A stretch of 64,000 bases of DNA from RPQJ01 sp963744735 (GTDB lineage: Bacteria > Pseudomonadota > Gammaproteobacteria > Steroidobacterales > Steroidobacteraceae): assembly GCA_963744735.1 (NCBI GenBank), contig CAVUVH010000002.1:1-64000 (forward strand), written 5' to 3'. Both the position numbers and the translations under genes were made by a program. Within the stretch, counting starts at the first letter, position 1. The number at the start of each line of letters is the position of its first letter. Positions 42,206-51,878 of the stretch are shown here, in pieces. A model generated the notes under the pieces. The model saw only the letters and a program-made list of their open reading frames with translations, ran no database searches and was not told the DNA's origin.

Positions 42206-44879
42206 TCAGTTCCCGCCGAAGCTGTAGCCGAAGCGCAGACCCATGGTCCGCGGCCGCATCGGCACCTCGGCGATGATGAACTGCGAGGCCGTCGTGTACA
42301 GGCTCTTGTCCTCGTCCGTCAGGTTGACGACGTAGAACTCGGCGTTCCACGCGTCCTTGCTGACGCCGAGCGCGGCGTCCAGGTGGTCCACGAAGGCATC
42401 AAGTACCGGTTGACCGTGTTGGCCGACGAATAGGACTCGTCCTGGTACTGCACGGCGGCGCCGACGTACGGGTTGTAGTCACCCCAGGCCCACTCGTAGC
42501 GCGCCCGGACGTTGAACTGCAGTTCCGGCGAGTTGGCCAGCTCGGTTCCCTCCGGGCCGAATACGTCCACGATGTCCACGATCTGCGTGCAGACGCCGTC
42601 AGAGACTGTCGACGCACGATTCGGTGATCGGCTGGCCAAAGCTCGGGCTGCCCGGGATGTTGTTGATCAGCTGCGGCGAGTTCGTCAGTTCGCCCTGGTT
42701 GTAGGAGCCGGCCAGGTTGACCGTCAGGCCGTCGATCGGCGCGACGGCGACATCGAACTCGATGCCGTTGACCTCGTAGTCGGGGCCGTTCGTGAAGAAC
42801 TGCAGGTTGCCGAAGCCGAGCTGTGGCGCAAAGAATCCGGTCTGTGCGTTCTCCCACGTGACCTGGTAGATCGCGCCATTGAACTGCGCCCGCCCGCCCC
42901 AGAACGTCGTCTTCCAGCCGAGTTCGATGTTGGTCAGGTCATCTTCCTCGTAGGCGTAGGGCCTTTGGTACTGGTATTCAAGGGTTTCAGGGTCCTTGGC
43001 GACCAGGACGTGCCGCGGTTGAAGCCACCCGGTCGGTAGCCTTCCGACCAGGTTGCGTACACCAGCACGTCGGTGTTGATGCGCCAGGTCAGGTTGGCGC
43101 GGCTCTTGAACCCGTCGGTCTGGAGGTCGTTGATCGGCCTGCTCGTCCACGTTGGTGCCGTAACGAGTGTCCTCGCATAGCCGCCGAGGTGCCGGCGGTG
43201 CCGGTCTCGTCGTCTGCATACGCTTTGCAGTCAAAGCTGCCCACGTTCGCGCCGACCGATCGAGTTGTCGATGTCGTAGTACCGGGTGCCCAGCGTCAGG
43301 GTCAGGTTCTCGAGGATGTCAAAGTCGACCGACGCGAACGCCGCAAACTGCGTGTACTCACGCGTGAAATCATTGAAGAAGCCGGTGGTCCGAGCGGCGG
43401 GAGCCGGATTGTTAAGGTCGGCCGACGCAAACTTCGGCGGTATTCAGCGGATCGAGGTAATAGAAGCAGTCGTTCGCGATACGAATCGCTGCCTACCGGG
43501 CACTCCGGGACGGACTTGTACAGCCAATCGGTAGTGGCCTCGACTTCGCGATCTTCGTAGAACAGGCCGCTGACGAAGCGCATGCGCCAGTCGGTCGGGC
43601 TGCTCAGGCGAATCTCCTGGCTCATGTTGGTGCTGTCGTTCTTGTCATTCCACACGCTCGACGGCGTGTAGCACTTGTCGACCGATGTCCCCGAATAGCC
43701 GGTGCACTGGTAGTAGATGCCGTACAGGCCACGGGCGTAGTTGGTGTAGTCAGAGACCGTCTCTGCGTCGCGCGTCAGGTAGGCGCCGGCGTAGACCAGG
43801 TCGAGCACGCCGACCTTGCCGTTGACCGTCAGCGCGGTGTTGATGAACTCGTCCTCGGTGTAGCCCTCGTTGAAGATCGTCACCTCGAGCGGATCGAGCC
43901 GCTGAGTGGACTGGGGGCAGTCCTGGGGCAGAACGCCGCCAACGACGACACCGCAACCGGAATCGGAGCCGTTCGGGGTCTGGTAGAACACGCCCTCGCC
44001 ATCGATCCTCTGGTAGGCGACGGCCAGCAGCGCATCCCAGTCGTCGGCGATCTGCAGCTTGAAGCTGGCACGGGCGCCGTTGTACTCGACCTCGTTGATG
44101 TTTTCCTTGGCGATATTGCCGTTGTTGATCACCACCGAGTCTTCCGGAACGACGCCGCCCGTCAGCGCGGCGAAGGCGAGGTCGGTCGGCTGTCGCGTGA
44201 AGGTGCTGTAGACGTTGTCGATGTAGCCGCCGCGCTTGTCGTGGTAGGCCACGAGGCGCATCGCGAGCTTGTCGTCGATCAGCGGCAGGTTGAGCACGCC
44301 CTCGACGTTGTAGCTCTCGTCGCCGTCCTCCGTCGTCGCGACTCCCGCCTTGACGCTGGCCGACATCTCGTTGAACTGCGGCTTGTTGGTGATGTAGCGC
44401 AGCACGCCCGCCTGGGCGCCGGCGCCGAACAGCGTGCCCTGCGGGCCGGTCAGCACTTCGATGCGTTCGAAGTCTGCCGCGTAGACGTCGAGGTTACGGC
44501 CCGGAACCTGGGTGGACTGCTCGTCGAGGTAGACCGCCACGTTCGGCCAGGGGCCGTTGGTGCCCGAGCCCTGCGTGCCGAGCGTGCCGGTGTTGAGGCC
44601 GCGCATGTAGATGTTGCTCTGGCCCGGTCCGATGCTTGCGGTCGTGACGCTGGGCAGGAACCTGACGAATTCCTCGACCGTCGAGACGTTGAGTTGGGAA
44701 AGCGTATCGCCCGTCAGCGCCGTGATCGAAAGCGGGACGTCCTGCAGGCTTTCCGTGCGGCGCTGCGCAGTGACGACGACTTCCTCGAGTCCACCCGAGC
44801 TTGCGGCCTGGGCGTAAACAGCGTTGGTCGGGGCGGCGGCCAGTACGGCGGCGACCGCGGAGGCGAGTCTGTAGTTCAT
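42206..44879 (-). CDS. TonB-dependent outer-membrane receptor (second), at least five frameshifts
   Basis: Signal peptide (cleaved near VYAQAASS), then LEEVVVTAQRRTESLQDVPLSI, plug motifs YMRGLNTGTLG and LTGPQGTLFGAGAQAGVLRYI, and a long barrel whose last strands read MRPRTMGLRFGYSFGGN. The first 470 residues are in one frame; the remainder, below about 43480, must be assembled from several. It is divergent from the LysR regulator that precedes the second mttB-family gene. The predicted role is uptake of the substrate, or a precursor, for that gene set; cobalamin or siderophore uptake cannot be excluded. Confidence 0.9.
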
Positions 44880-45041
44880 GCTGATTTAAAACCCCCAAGG
44901 CATCGTGTTTTTGACGCAACGCCCGCCAGTGGCCGGGATCGTCGCCCTTGTCGTCTCACCACAGCACAAATGCGGCTTGTGCTGCAGGTTCGCCGGACCA
45001 TATCAAGTCAAGTACGTAGTCGTCCACCTCAAATACATCTT

Positions 45042-45075
45042 AAAAAAGCATTAACCGGACGCCAAAAAAAGCATT
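45042..45075. promoter_or_regulatory. Direct repeat AAAAAAGCATT x2 upstream of lysR
   Basis: AAAAAAGCATT occurs at 45042-45052 and 45065-45075, 23 bp apart, in an A-rich patch of the 245-base lysR/TonB-receptor intergenic region. Spacing close to two helical turns makes it a candidate regulator site. Confidence 0.4.
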
Positions 45076-45124
45076 GCTCCGGGTGTCGCGAATGCGCCAC
45101 GCTTGCGGACCGCAGGGGGGAGTC

Positions 45125-46114
45125 ATGATCGACAAGGTACGCATCGACCGCCGCTGGCTGCCGCTCAACGCGCTGCGCGCGTTCGAGGGCGTGGCCCGCT
45201 ACGGCAGCTTCACCGGCGCGGCCAGCGCCCTGAGCATCGCCCAGAGTGCGCTGTCGCGGCACGTCATTTCGCTGGAAAACCTGATCGGCGTGAAGCTTTT
45301 CGAACGTCGCCCGCATTCGCTGGTGCTGACGCCGGCCGGGGAGCACCTGCTGCCGGTGGTTTCGCGTTCGTTCGACCGGCTCGAGCACGCCATCGACGAG
45401 ATCCGCGATGCCCGCACGCCGCGCCTGCGCACCCTGCGGGTGCAGATGCCGCCGAGTTTTGCAGCGCACATGATGGTGCCATTGCTGCAGGACTTCCGTG
45501 CAGCGCACCCCGAGGTCGAGATCGACCTCGTCAGTCCCTACGGCATCGGTCCGCCCGCAGCGGACGTCGATGTGGCGGTGCTTTACTGCCGTCCGTCCGT
45601 CACCGAGCGCGTCAGCGACCTGCTCTGGCAGGTGCGGCTGGGCATCGTCTGTCACCCGGATATTGCACTGCGGCATAAAGGCAAGGACGTCGCCGAGTTC
45701 ATCCGTGACAACGAACTGGTGCACATGCGGGTCGAGGGCCTGCCGCGGCGCCACTTCTGGTCGCAGTACGTCCGCCAGGCGGGACTGTCGGCCATGGACG
45801 TGGAGCGCGGCCTGGTCTTCGATACCGAGATCCTGACCGTGCAGTACGTGCTGAGCGGTGCCGGCATTGCGCTGGTCGACCTCGACCTGTTCCGCGACCA
45901 CCTGGCGGCCGGGCGCCTGGTGCAGCCGTATCCGGCCACGCTCAACGATGGATTCGGCTACTACCTCGTCACCGACCCGGAAGCCCTGAGCGATACCGCG
46001 ACCGCGTTGTTCCGTTCGTGGCTGATCGAACAGTTCGGTCCGGACAAGAACACCGCGGCCGTGGCCGCAGGCCGCGGGGCCCACCCCGTGCTGGAGTCGC
46101 CAAAGCATGAGTGA
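45125..46114 (+). CDS. LysR-family transcriptional regulator (GcvA-like)
   Basis: An intact 329-residue regulator. The winged HTH spans about residues 10-70 (LPLNALRAFEGVARYGSFTGAASALSIAQSALSRHVISLENLIGVKLFER), followed by a two-lobed effector domain. The N-terminus resembles the GcvA group. The gene is divergent from the second TonB receptor, and its stop overlaps the mttB-family start by eight bases, so it probably controls both. The effector is unknown; the substrate of the methyltransferase is the natural candidate. Confidence 0.92.
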   Translation: MIDKVRIDRRWLPLNALRAFEGVARYGSFTGAASALSIAQSALSRHVISLENLIGVKLFERRPHSLVLTPAGEHLLPVVSRSFDRLEHAIDEIRDARTPRLRTLRVQMPPSFAAHMMVPLLQDFRAAHPEVEIDLVSPYGIGPPAADVDVAVLYCRPSVTERVSDLLWQVRLGIVCHPDIALRHKGKDVAEFIRDNELVHMRVEGLPRRHFWSQYVRQAGLSAMDVERGLVFDTEILTVQYVLSGAGIALVDLDLFRDHLAAGRLVQPYPATLNDGFGYYLVTDPEALSDTATALFRSWLIEQFGPDKNTAAVAAGRGAHPVLESPKHE

Positions 46115-47672
46115 GATCGAATCCGGCGGTCCGCGCCGTGGCACGGGCCGCCGGCGCCCGGCAGCCGCCGCCAGCTGCTGCTCCCGTGCCCGAGCGGTCG
46201 CGGGCCTATCGACGGCTGCAGAATCCGTTCACGCCGCCGCGCATCTATTCCGACGACCAGGTCGCCGCGATCCACGTGGCTGCGCTGACCCTGCTCGAGA
46301 ACCAGGGCATGAAGGTGCTGTCCGCGATCGGCCGGCGGCGTTTCGCCGAGGCGGGCGCGAGCGTCGACGAGTCGACGCAGGTGGTGCGGATCGACCGCGG
46401 CATGGTGGCCAAGGCCCTGGCGACGACGCCCAGCGAGTTCACCTTCCACACGCCGGATCCCGAATTCAACGTGACGATCGGCGGACGCCATGTCTGCTTC
46501 GCCCCGACCTCGGGCCCGCCCAACATCATGGACATCCACAACGGGCGCCGGGCGGGCACCGTCGAGGATTTCCGCAACCTGATCAAGCTGTGCCAGACAT
46601 TCGACGTCATCCATTCGCTGGGCGGCGCGGTCGAGCCGCAGGACAGCCCGGTGCAGGTGCGCCATTTCGAGACCACGCGCTCGATGCTGCTGCTGTCGGA
46701 CAAGGTGCCGTTCGTCTATTCGCGCGGTTCGAAGCAGATCGCCGATTGCCTCGAGCTGATCCGCATCGCCAATGGCGTGAGCGTGGATGATTTCAAGCTC
46801 AAGCCGCGGACCTGGACGGTCATCAACACCAACTCGCCGCTGCAGCTCGACGTCCCGATGGCGGAGGGCATCATCGACTTCGCCGAGGCGGGGCAGGTGC
46901 TGATCATCACGCCGTTCACGCTGGCCGGCGCGATGGCGCCGGTGACGATCACGGGCGCGCTGACGCTGGCGCACGCCGAGGCGCTGGCCGGCATCACGCT
47001 GGCGCAGTGCGTGCGGCCCGGGCACGCCGATCCTCTACGGCAGCTTCACTTCCAACGTCGACATGAAGTCCGGCTCGCCCGCGTTCGGCACGCCCGAGTA
47101 CGCCAAGGCGGCGTTCGGCGCGGGCCAGCTTGCGCGCTACATCAAGGTGCCATGGCGCTCGTCGAACGCGACCGCGTCGAACACGCCCGATGCGCAGGCG
47201 GCCTACGAGGCGCAGATGAGCCTGTGGGGCGCGCTGATGGGCGGCGCCAACTTCATGCTGCACGCCGCCGGCTGGGTCGAGGGCGGCCTGTCGACGTCCT
47301 ATGAGAAATTCATCATGGACATCGAGATGCTGCAGATGTTTGCCGAGCTGTTCCAGCCGGTGGGCGCCGAAGTCGTCCGACATGGCCGTGGACGCGATTG
47401 CCGAGGTGGGCTACGGCGGGCACTTCTTTGCCTGCGGCCACACCATGGAGCGCTACCGCACGGCGTTCTACACGCCGCTGATCTCGGACTGGCGCAACTA
47501 CGGCACCTGGTCCAACGACGGCGCGAAGACCGCCACCGAGCGGGCCAACACGGTGTACCAGGAGACGCTGGCGCGCTACGTCGCGCCCGAGCGTGATCCG
47601 GCCATCGTCGAGGCCATGAACGACTTCGTCGACCGGCGCACGGCCGAGGGCGGCGCACCGCCGATCACCTGA
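46107..47672 (+). CDS. MttB-superfamily corrinoid methyltransferase, second copy, three frameshifts
   Basis: A second COG5598 methyltransferase, about 520 residues when repaired. ATG 46107 (MSEIESGGPRR) overlaps the LysR stop; shifts occur near 46160, 47025 and 47375. Matching segments to the family are RRLQNPFTPPRIYSDDQVAAIH, TRTWTV-like INTNSPLQLDVPMAEGI, ITPFTLAGAMAPVTITGALTLAHAEALAG, FMLHAAGWVEGGLSTSYEKFIMDIE and EVGYGGHFFACGHTMERY. No in-frame amber codon interrupts it. It differs markedly from the copy at 27428, so a different methylamine substrate is likely; it has no dedicated corrinoid protein nearby. Confidence 0.9.
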
Positions 47673-47678
47673 TGAACC

Positions 47679-47782
47679 AAGGGGCTAGGGGTTAGGGGCT
47701 AGGGGTTAGTGAAGAATGGCGCGGCAGCGTATGGTGCAGATGCACCTCCGACTAACCCCTAGTCCCTAGTCCCTAGCCCCTT
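47679..47782. repeat. Long hairpin of tandem GGGGTTA/GGGGCTA heptads
   Basis: Arms 47679-47709 and 47752-47782 (31 bases each) consist of heptads such as GGGGCTA, GGGGTTA and GGGACTA and pair with only a few mismatches around a 42-base loop. It lies between the mttB-family and DMGDH-like genes and may be a REP/MITE-like element or an attenuator. Confidence 0.7.
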
Positions 47783-47818
47783 GTCGCTTTATTCAATTGC
47801 AGTCTGAGGTTGATACGC

Positions 47819-50231
47819 ATGCGTAACCATGTGCAGGTGGCGGTGATCGGGGGCGGCGTCGTGGGCGCCAGCGTGCTGTATCACCTGACCAAGGCGGGCT
47901 GGAAGGACGTCCTGCTGATCGAGCGTGCGGAGCTCACCTCGGGCTCGACCTGGCACGCGGCCGGCGGCATGCACACGGTCAACGGCGATCCCAACGTCGC
48001 CAAGCTGCAGCAGTACACCATCGAACTCTACAAGGAGATCGAGGCGATCTCGGGCGTCTCCTGCGGCGTGCACATCACCGGCGGCCTGATGCTGGCCGGC
48101 ACGCCCGAGCGCGTCGACTGGCTGCGCATGGCGGTGGCGCGCGGCCGCTACCTCGGCATGGACCTGCAGCTGATCTCGGCGGCCGAGGCGAAGAAGCTGT
48201 TTCCGCTGCTCGACGAGAAGCACTTCCTCGGCGCGATCTACGACCCGATCGAGGGCCATGTCGACCCGTACGGCGTCACGCACGCCTACGCCAAGTCCGC
48301 GCAGCTGGCCGGCGCCGAGATCGTGCGCCAGAACCGCGTCATCGATACGAAGCAGCGTGCCGACGGCACCTGGGACGTCATCACCGAGAAGGGCACGGTG
48401 CACGCCGAGCACGTCGTCAACGCCGGCGGCCTGTGGGCGCGCGAGGTCGGCCGCATCGTCGGGCTCGAGCTGCCGATCCTCGCGATGGAGCACCAGTACT
48501 TCATCACCGAGGACCTGCCCGAGCTCAAGGGCCAGAAGGAACTGCTGCACGTCATCGACTTCGAGGGCGAGATCTACATGCGCCAGGAGCGGCAGGGCAT
48601 GCTGCTCGGCACCTACGAGCGCGCCGGCGTGCCGTGGTCGCCGAAGACGACGCCGTGGGACTTCGGCCAGGACCTGCTGCCGAACGACCTCGAGCGCATC
48701 GCGCCGAGCGTGACGGTGGCGTTCGAGCATTTCCCGCGGCTCGAGACGGCCGGCATCAAGAAGGTCGTCAACGGTCCGTTCACGTTCGCGCCGGACGGCA
48801 ACCCGCTGGTCGGCCCGGTCAAGGGCCTGAAGAACTACTGGGTGGCCTGCGGCGTCATGGCGGGCTTCAGCCAGGGCGGCGGCGTGGGCCTGTCGCTCGC
48901 CAACTGGATGGTGAAGGCGACCCGGGCGCCGACATCTGGGCGATGGACGTGGCGCGTTACGGCGACTGGGCCAACCGTCCGTACACCAACGCAAAAGTGC
49001 GCGAGAACTACTCGCGGCGCTTCCGCATCCGCTTCCCGAACGAAGAACTCGAGGCCGCGCGGCCGCTGCGCACGACGCCGATCTACGAGAAGCTGCAGGC
49101 CGAGAACGCCGTGTTCGGCGACTACTGCACGCTCGAGCATCCGCTGTGGTTTGCGCCCAAGGGCACGCCCGCGGTCGAGGACACGACCTTCCGCCGCTCG
49201 AATGCGCATCCGCACGTGGCGGAAGAATGCCGGGCCGTGCGCGAGGCCTGCGGCCTGATCGAGATCTCGAACTACGGCAAGTTCGAGATCACCGGCCCGG
49301 GCGCGGCGGACTGGCTCGGGAAGATCATGGCCTGCAAGGTGCCGGCCGTCGGCCGCATCGCGCTGTCGCCGATGCTGAACGATGCGGGGCGCCTGATCGG
49401 CGACTTCACGCATGTGCCGCGTCGCCGAGGACCGCTTCTTCGTCGTCGGCACCTACGCGGCCGAGGTGTTCTACCTGCGCTGGTTCGAACAGCACCTGCC
49501 GCCGACCGGCGTGTCCGTGCGGCCCTGTGCAATGGAGTACCTCGGGCTGTCGATCGCCGGCCCGCAGTCGCGCGCGGTGCTGCAGACGCTGGTCGACCAC
49601 GACCTCTCGACGGCGGCGTTCCCGTTCATGTCGTTCGCGCGGATGGACGTCGGCATGGTGCCGGCGCTGGTGGGCCGCGTCTCGTTCACGGGCGAGATGG
49701 GCTACGAGCTGTGGGTGACCGCGGAGTACCTGCGCACGCTGTACGACCTGCTGCACGAAGCGGGCAGGGCCCATGGGCTGCGCAATTTCGGCGGGCGCGC
49801 GCTCAACTCGCTGCGCCTGGAAAAGAGCTTCGGCAACTGGGCGCGCGAGTTCCGGCCGATCTACGGGCCGTACGAGGCGGGCCTGGGCCGCTTCGTGCAC
49901 CTGGACAAGCCTGACTTCATCGGCAAGGCCGCGGCGGCCGCCGAGAAGGCGAGCGGCGGGGTGCGCAGGCTGATCACGCTGTCGGTCGATGCGAAGGACG
50001 CGGACGCCATCGGTGACGAGCCGATCTGGCACGGCGACAAGGTCGTCGGCTGGGTCACCTCGGGTGGCTACGGTCACACGGTGGGCCAGTCGATCGCGCT
50101 GGGCTACGTCGACAACGCGGTCGCGGGCGAGAGCAGCGGGTTTGCGGTCGAACTGATGGGCGAGCGGCGGGCGGCGGTGCGCAGCGAGGGCGCGCTGGTC
50201 GATCCGACAGGGCCTCCGCATGCGTGCGTGA
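47819..50231 (+). CDS. Dimethylglycine dehydrogenase-like FAD/GcvT enzyme (first), three frameshifts
   Basis: ATG 47819 follows GAGGT at a good distance. The N-terminal DAO-type FAD domain (VAVIGGGVVGASVLYHLTKAGWKDV, ELTSGSTWHAAGGMHT) is followed by a GcvT-type folate-binding half (FEITGPGAADWLGKIMACKVP; GEMGYELWV). This architecture is that of dimethylglycine/sarcosine dehydrogenases that demethylate N-methyl amines and load methylene-THF. Shifts near 48920, 49410 and 50215; restoring the last gives a normal tail and a stop at 50231, as in its paralogues. It follows the second MttB homologue and could oxidise its product. Confidence 0.88.
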
Positions 50232-50295
50232 CTTTGCAGCTTCAGGGCGCGCCCGGAGTTGCAGGGCGCTGGCGGCCCCGAGCCGTCGAGGCCCT

Positions 50296-50359
50296 GGGGA
50301 CACGCCGTGAATACGTCCCTGTAGGCTCGCGCGCGCCGTCCTGGCGCGCGACGGTCCCC
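50296..50359 (+). repeat. Palindromic repeat (GGGGACACGCCGTGAATACG family), left copy
   Basis: A 64-base unit from GGGGACACGCCGTGAATACG to GCGCGCGACGGTCCCC with an internal GCGCGCCGTCCTGGCGCGC hairpin. An inverted near-identical copy sits at 51735-51796, bracketing the toxin-antitoxin cassette. Confidence 0.88.
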
Positions 50360-50450
50360 AGAACCTCGACGGCTCGGGACCGCTGCGCCTGACGTCTTCG
50401 ACCCGCATGGCAGTGCAGCTTCAGTATTGCTGTGCGACAAATCCAGTGGC

Positions 50451-50479
50451 TTGCCGCGCGTCACGTGACGCGTTACAAT
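50451..50479 (+). promoter_or_regulatory. higBA promoter with palindromic operator in the spacer
   Basis: TTGCCG (50451-50456) and TACAAT (50474-50479) are exactly 17 bases apart. The spacer contains a perfect 16-bp palindrome CGCGTCACGTGACGCG (50457-50472), a natural site for HigA autorepression. The expected transcription start coincides with the toxin's GTG at 50486. Confidence 0.72.
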
Positions 50480-50485
50480 CGTCCG

Positions 50486-50767
50486 GTGATAAAGACGTTC
50501 GCAGACCGTCGCACTCAAGAGCTCTACGCCACCGGCAAGAGCAGGCGTGTCCCGGCTGACGTTGCGAAGCGGGCCGCTCGAAAGCTCGAGTATGTTGACC
50601 TGGCCACGTGCCTTGATGACCTGAGGGTTCCACCTGGTAACCGGCTCCATGCGCTGACGGAAGATCGAAAAGGCCAGCATTCGATCTCGGTAAACGATCA
50701 GTGGCGGATCTGCTTTCGCTTCGCAGACGGAGACGCATATGACGTCGAGTTCTGCGACTACCATTAG
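50486..50767 (+). CDS. higB: HigB-type RelE/ParE-superfamily toxin
   Basis: A 93-residue mRNA-interferase-type toxin that would cleave ribosome-bound mRNA. The frame is open back to 50432, but the promoter lies inside that stretch, so the GTG at 50486 (VIKTFADRRTQELYATGK) is preferred and may be leaderless. Family landmarks include RKLEYVDLATCLDDLRVPPGNRLHAL and SISVNDQWRICFRFADGDAYDVEFCDYH. The toxin-first order and the following HTH antitoxin fit the HigBA arrangement. Confidence 0.92.
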   Translation: MIKTFADRRTQELYATGKSRRVPADVAKRAARKLEYVDLATCLDDLRVPPGNRLHALTEDRKGQHSISVNDQWRICFRFADGDAYDVEFCDYH

Positions 50768-50782
50768 TCTGGAGATTTGCAC

Positions 50783-51093
50783 ATGAGCATTTCGAATGCG
50801 GGGATAAATCGCAGGCCCAGCCACCCGGGTGAGATGCTGCGAGAGGATTTTCTCCCCGACTACGGCCTCACGGTTGCTGTGCTTGCCGAGGCGATTGGTG
50901 TGTCGCGCCAGTCGGTGAACGAGTTGCTGCGGGAGCGCCGGGCTGTCAGTCCGGATATGGCGTTGCGTCTGGCGCGCCTTTTCGGCAATACGCCTGAATT
51001 CTGGCTGAATGCGCAGCGGCCGTGGATCTCTGGGACACCGCGGGGGCCATCAAGAAGGACGTGTCGCGAATCAAGCCACTCAGTGCCGCATGA
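50783..51093 (+). CDS. higA: HigA-type antitoxin (HTH XRE), one frameshift
   Basis: Starts at ATG 50783, eight bases after a GGAG site, giving MSISNAGINRRPSHPGEMLREDFL. The helix-turn-helix reads LTVAVLAEAIGVSRQSVNELLRERRAVSPDMALRLARLFG, the HigA pattern. A shift near 51013 hides the true end; restored, it continues VDLWDTAGAIKKDVSRIKPL and stops at 51093. It should neutralise HigB and repress the operon through the palindrome at 50457-50472. Confidence 0.9.
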
Positions 51094-51145
51094 CATCCCG
51101 CTGGAAGTATCGCCGCCGGTGATCGCGGGTCGTCAGTCAACTGAG

Positions 51146-51611
51146 GTGGAACTATTGGTCGTATTGCGGGCAACTCGGAAAGTCTTGAAATCACTGCCTC
51201 AGATTGAAAGAGACGGGGTCGCCTCGGACAATGCGCTCGGCGACTGGTACGTCAACCGCCTCGTCATTGATCGGCGCCCACTGCTTCTGTTGGTCAGTTC
51301 AGCGTCGCGACTAGCGATCGTCACACCGGCGCGCGAAGTGAAGACGCTGCCCGACCGTCTCGCGACGATTGTCGGAGCAGCGTCTCCGGCGCCTTGGTGT
51401 CAGCGAGGCTGTCATTGCCTCCGAGGTCGAAGCGACAACCCATGTGTGCGTCGGCAAGACGGTTGACCGCTCGGTGACCGGGCAGCTCGTCGATTTCGCG
51501 AAAGCACTGCCTCACTACCTGCCAGTCAACGGCTGGGACGAGGCGACGCTCATTTCGGCAGAGGACAAACTGGCTGAAACGCCCTGTCGCGCAAGTCGCA
51601 TCGCAAGGTGA
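51146..51611 (+). CDS. DUF6933-like protein, one frameshift
   Basis: Probable GTG start at 51146 giving MELLVVLRATRKVLKSLPQ. The middle reads LGDWYVNRLVIDRRPLLLLVSSASRLAIVTPAREVKTLPDRL; after a shift near 51370 it continues LRRLGVSEAVIASEVEATTHVCVGKTVDRSVTGQLVDFA and stops at 51611. This matches the pattern I know for DUF6933 proteins (LGDWYANLL..., RTxxRSVLGxxNDFA). These small proteins have no known function. It lies inside the repeat-bounded cassette after higBA, so it may be accessory cargo. Confidence 0.68.
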
Positions 51612-51734
51612 TCTGGCCGCGCAGGCGCCATCGACTGCTGACGCAGCTTGGCCGGTAAGCAGGACGCACTGCGATCGCGTCGTCGGTTCGGCACAACTGC
51701 CGCAGCGAGCGCTTGGCTGCCGGTTGATCGGTGC

Positions 51735-51796
51735 GGGACCGTCGCGCGCCAGGACGGCGCGCGCGAGCCTACAGGGACGTATTCACGGCGTGTCCC
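51735..51796 (-). repeat. Palindromic repeat, right copy (inverted)
   Basis: Inverted copy of 50296-50359, near identical across about 60 bases. The rest of the gap 51612-51878 shows no gene. Confidence 0.88.
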
Positions 51797-51878
51797 GCCA
51801 CTGATCAACCGGCAGCCGAACGCTCGCGGGCAGCAACGATTCCCAGACACCGGGAAGACGCCGCTCATGGATGGCGAG

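Noticed and set aside
27428..47672. Pyrrolysine-containing trimethylamine methyltransferase
   Set aside because: Neither MttB homologue has an in-frame TAG at the position where Pyl enzymes carry it, and no pyl genes are seen.
47679..47782. CRISPR-like array in the heptad region
   Set aside because: The repeats are 7 bases with no unique spacers; the two arms form a hairpin, so this is a palindromic repeat.
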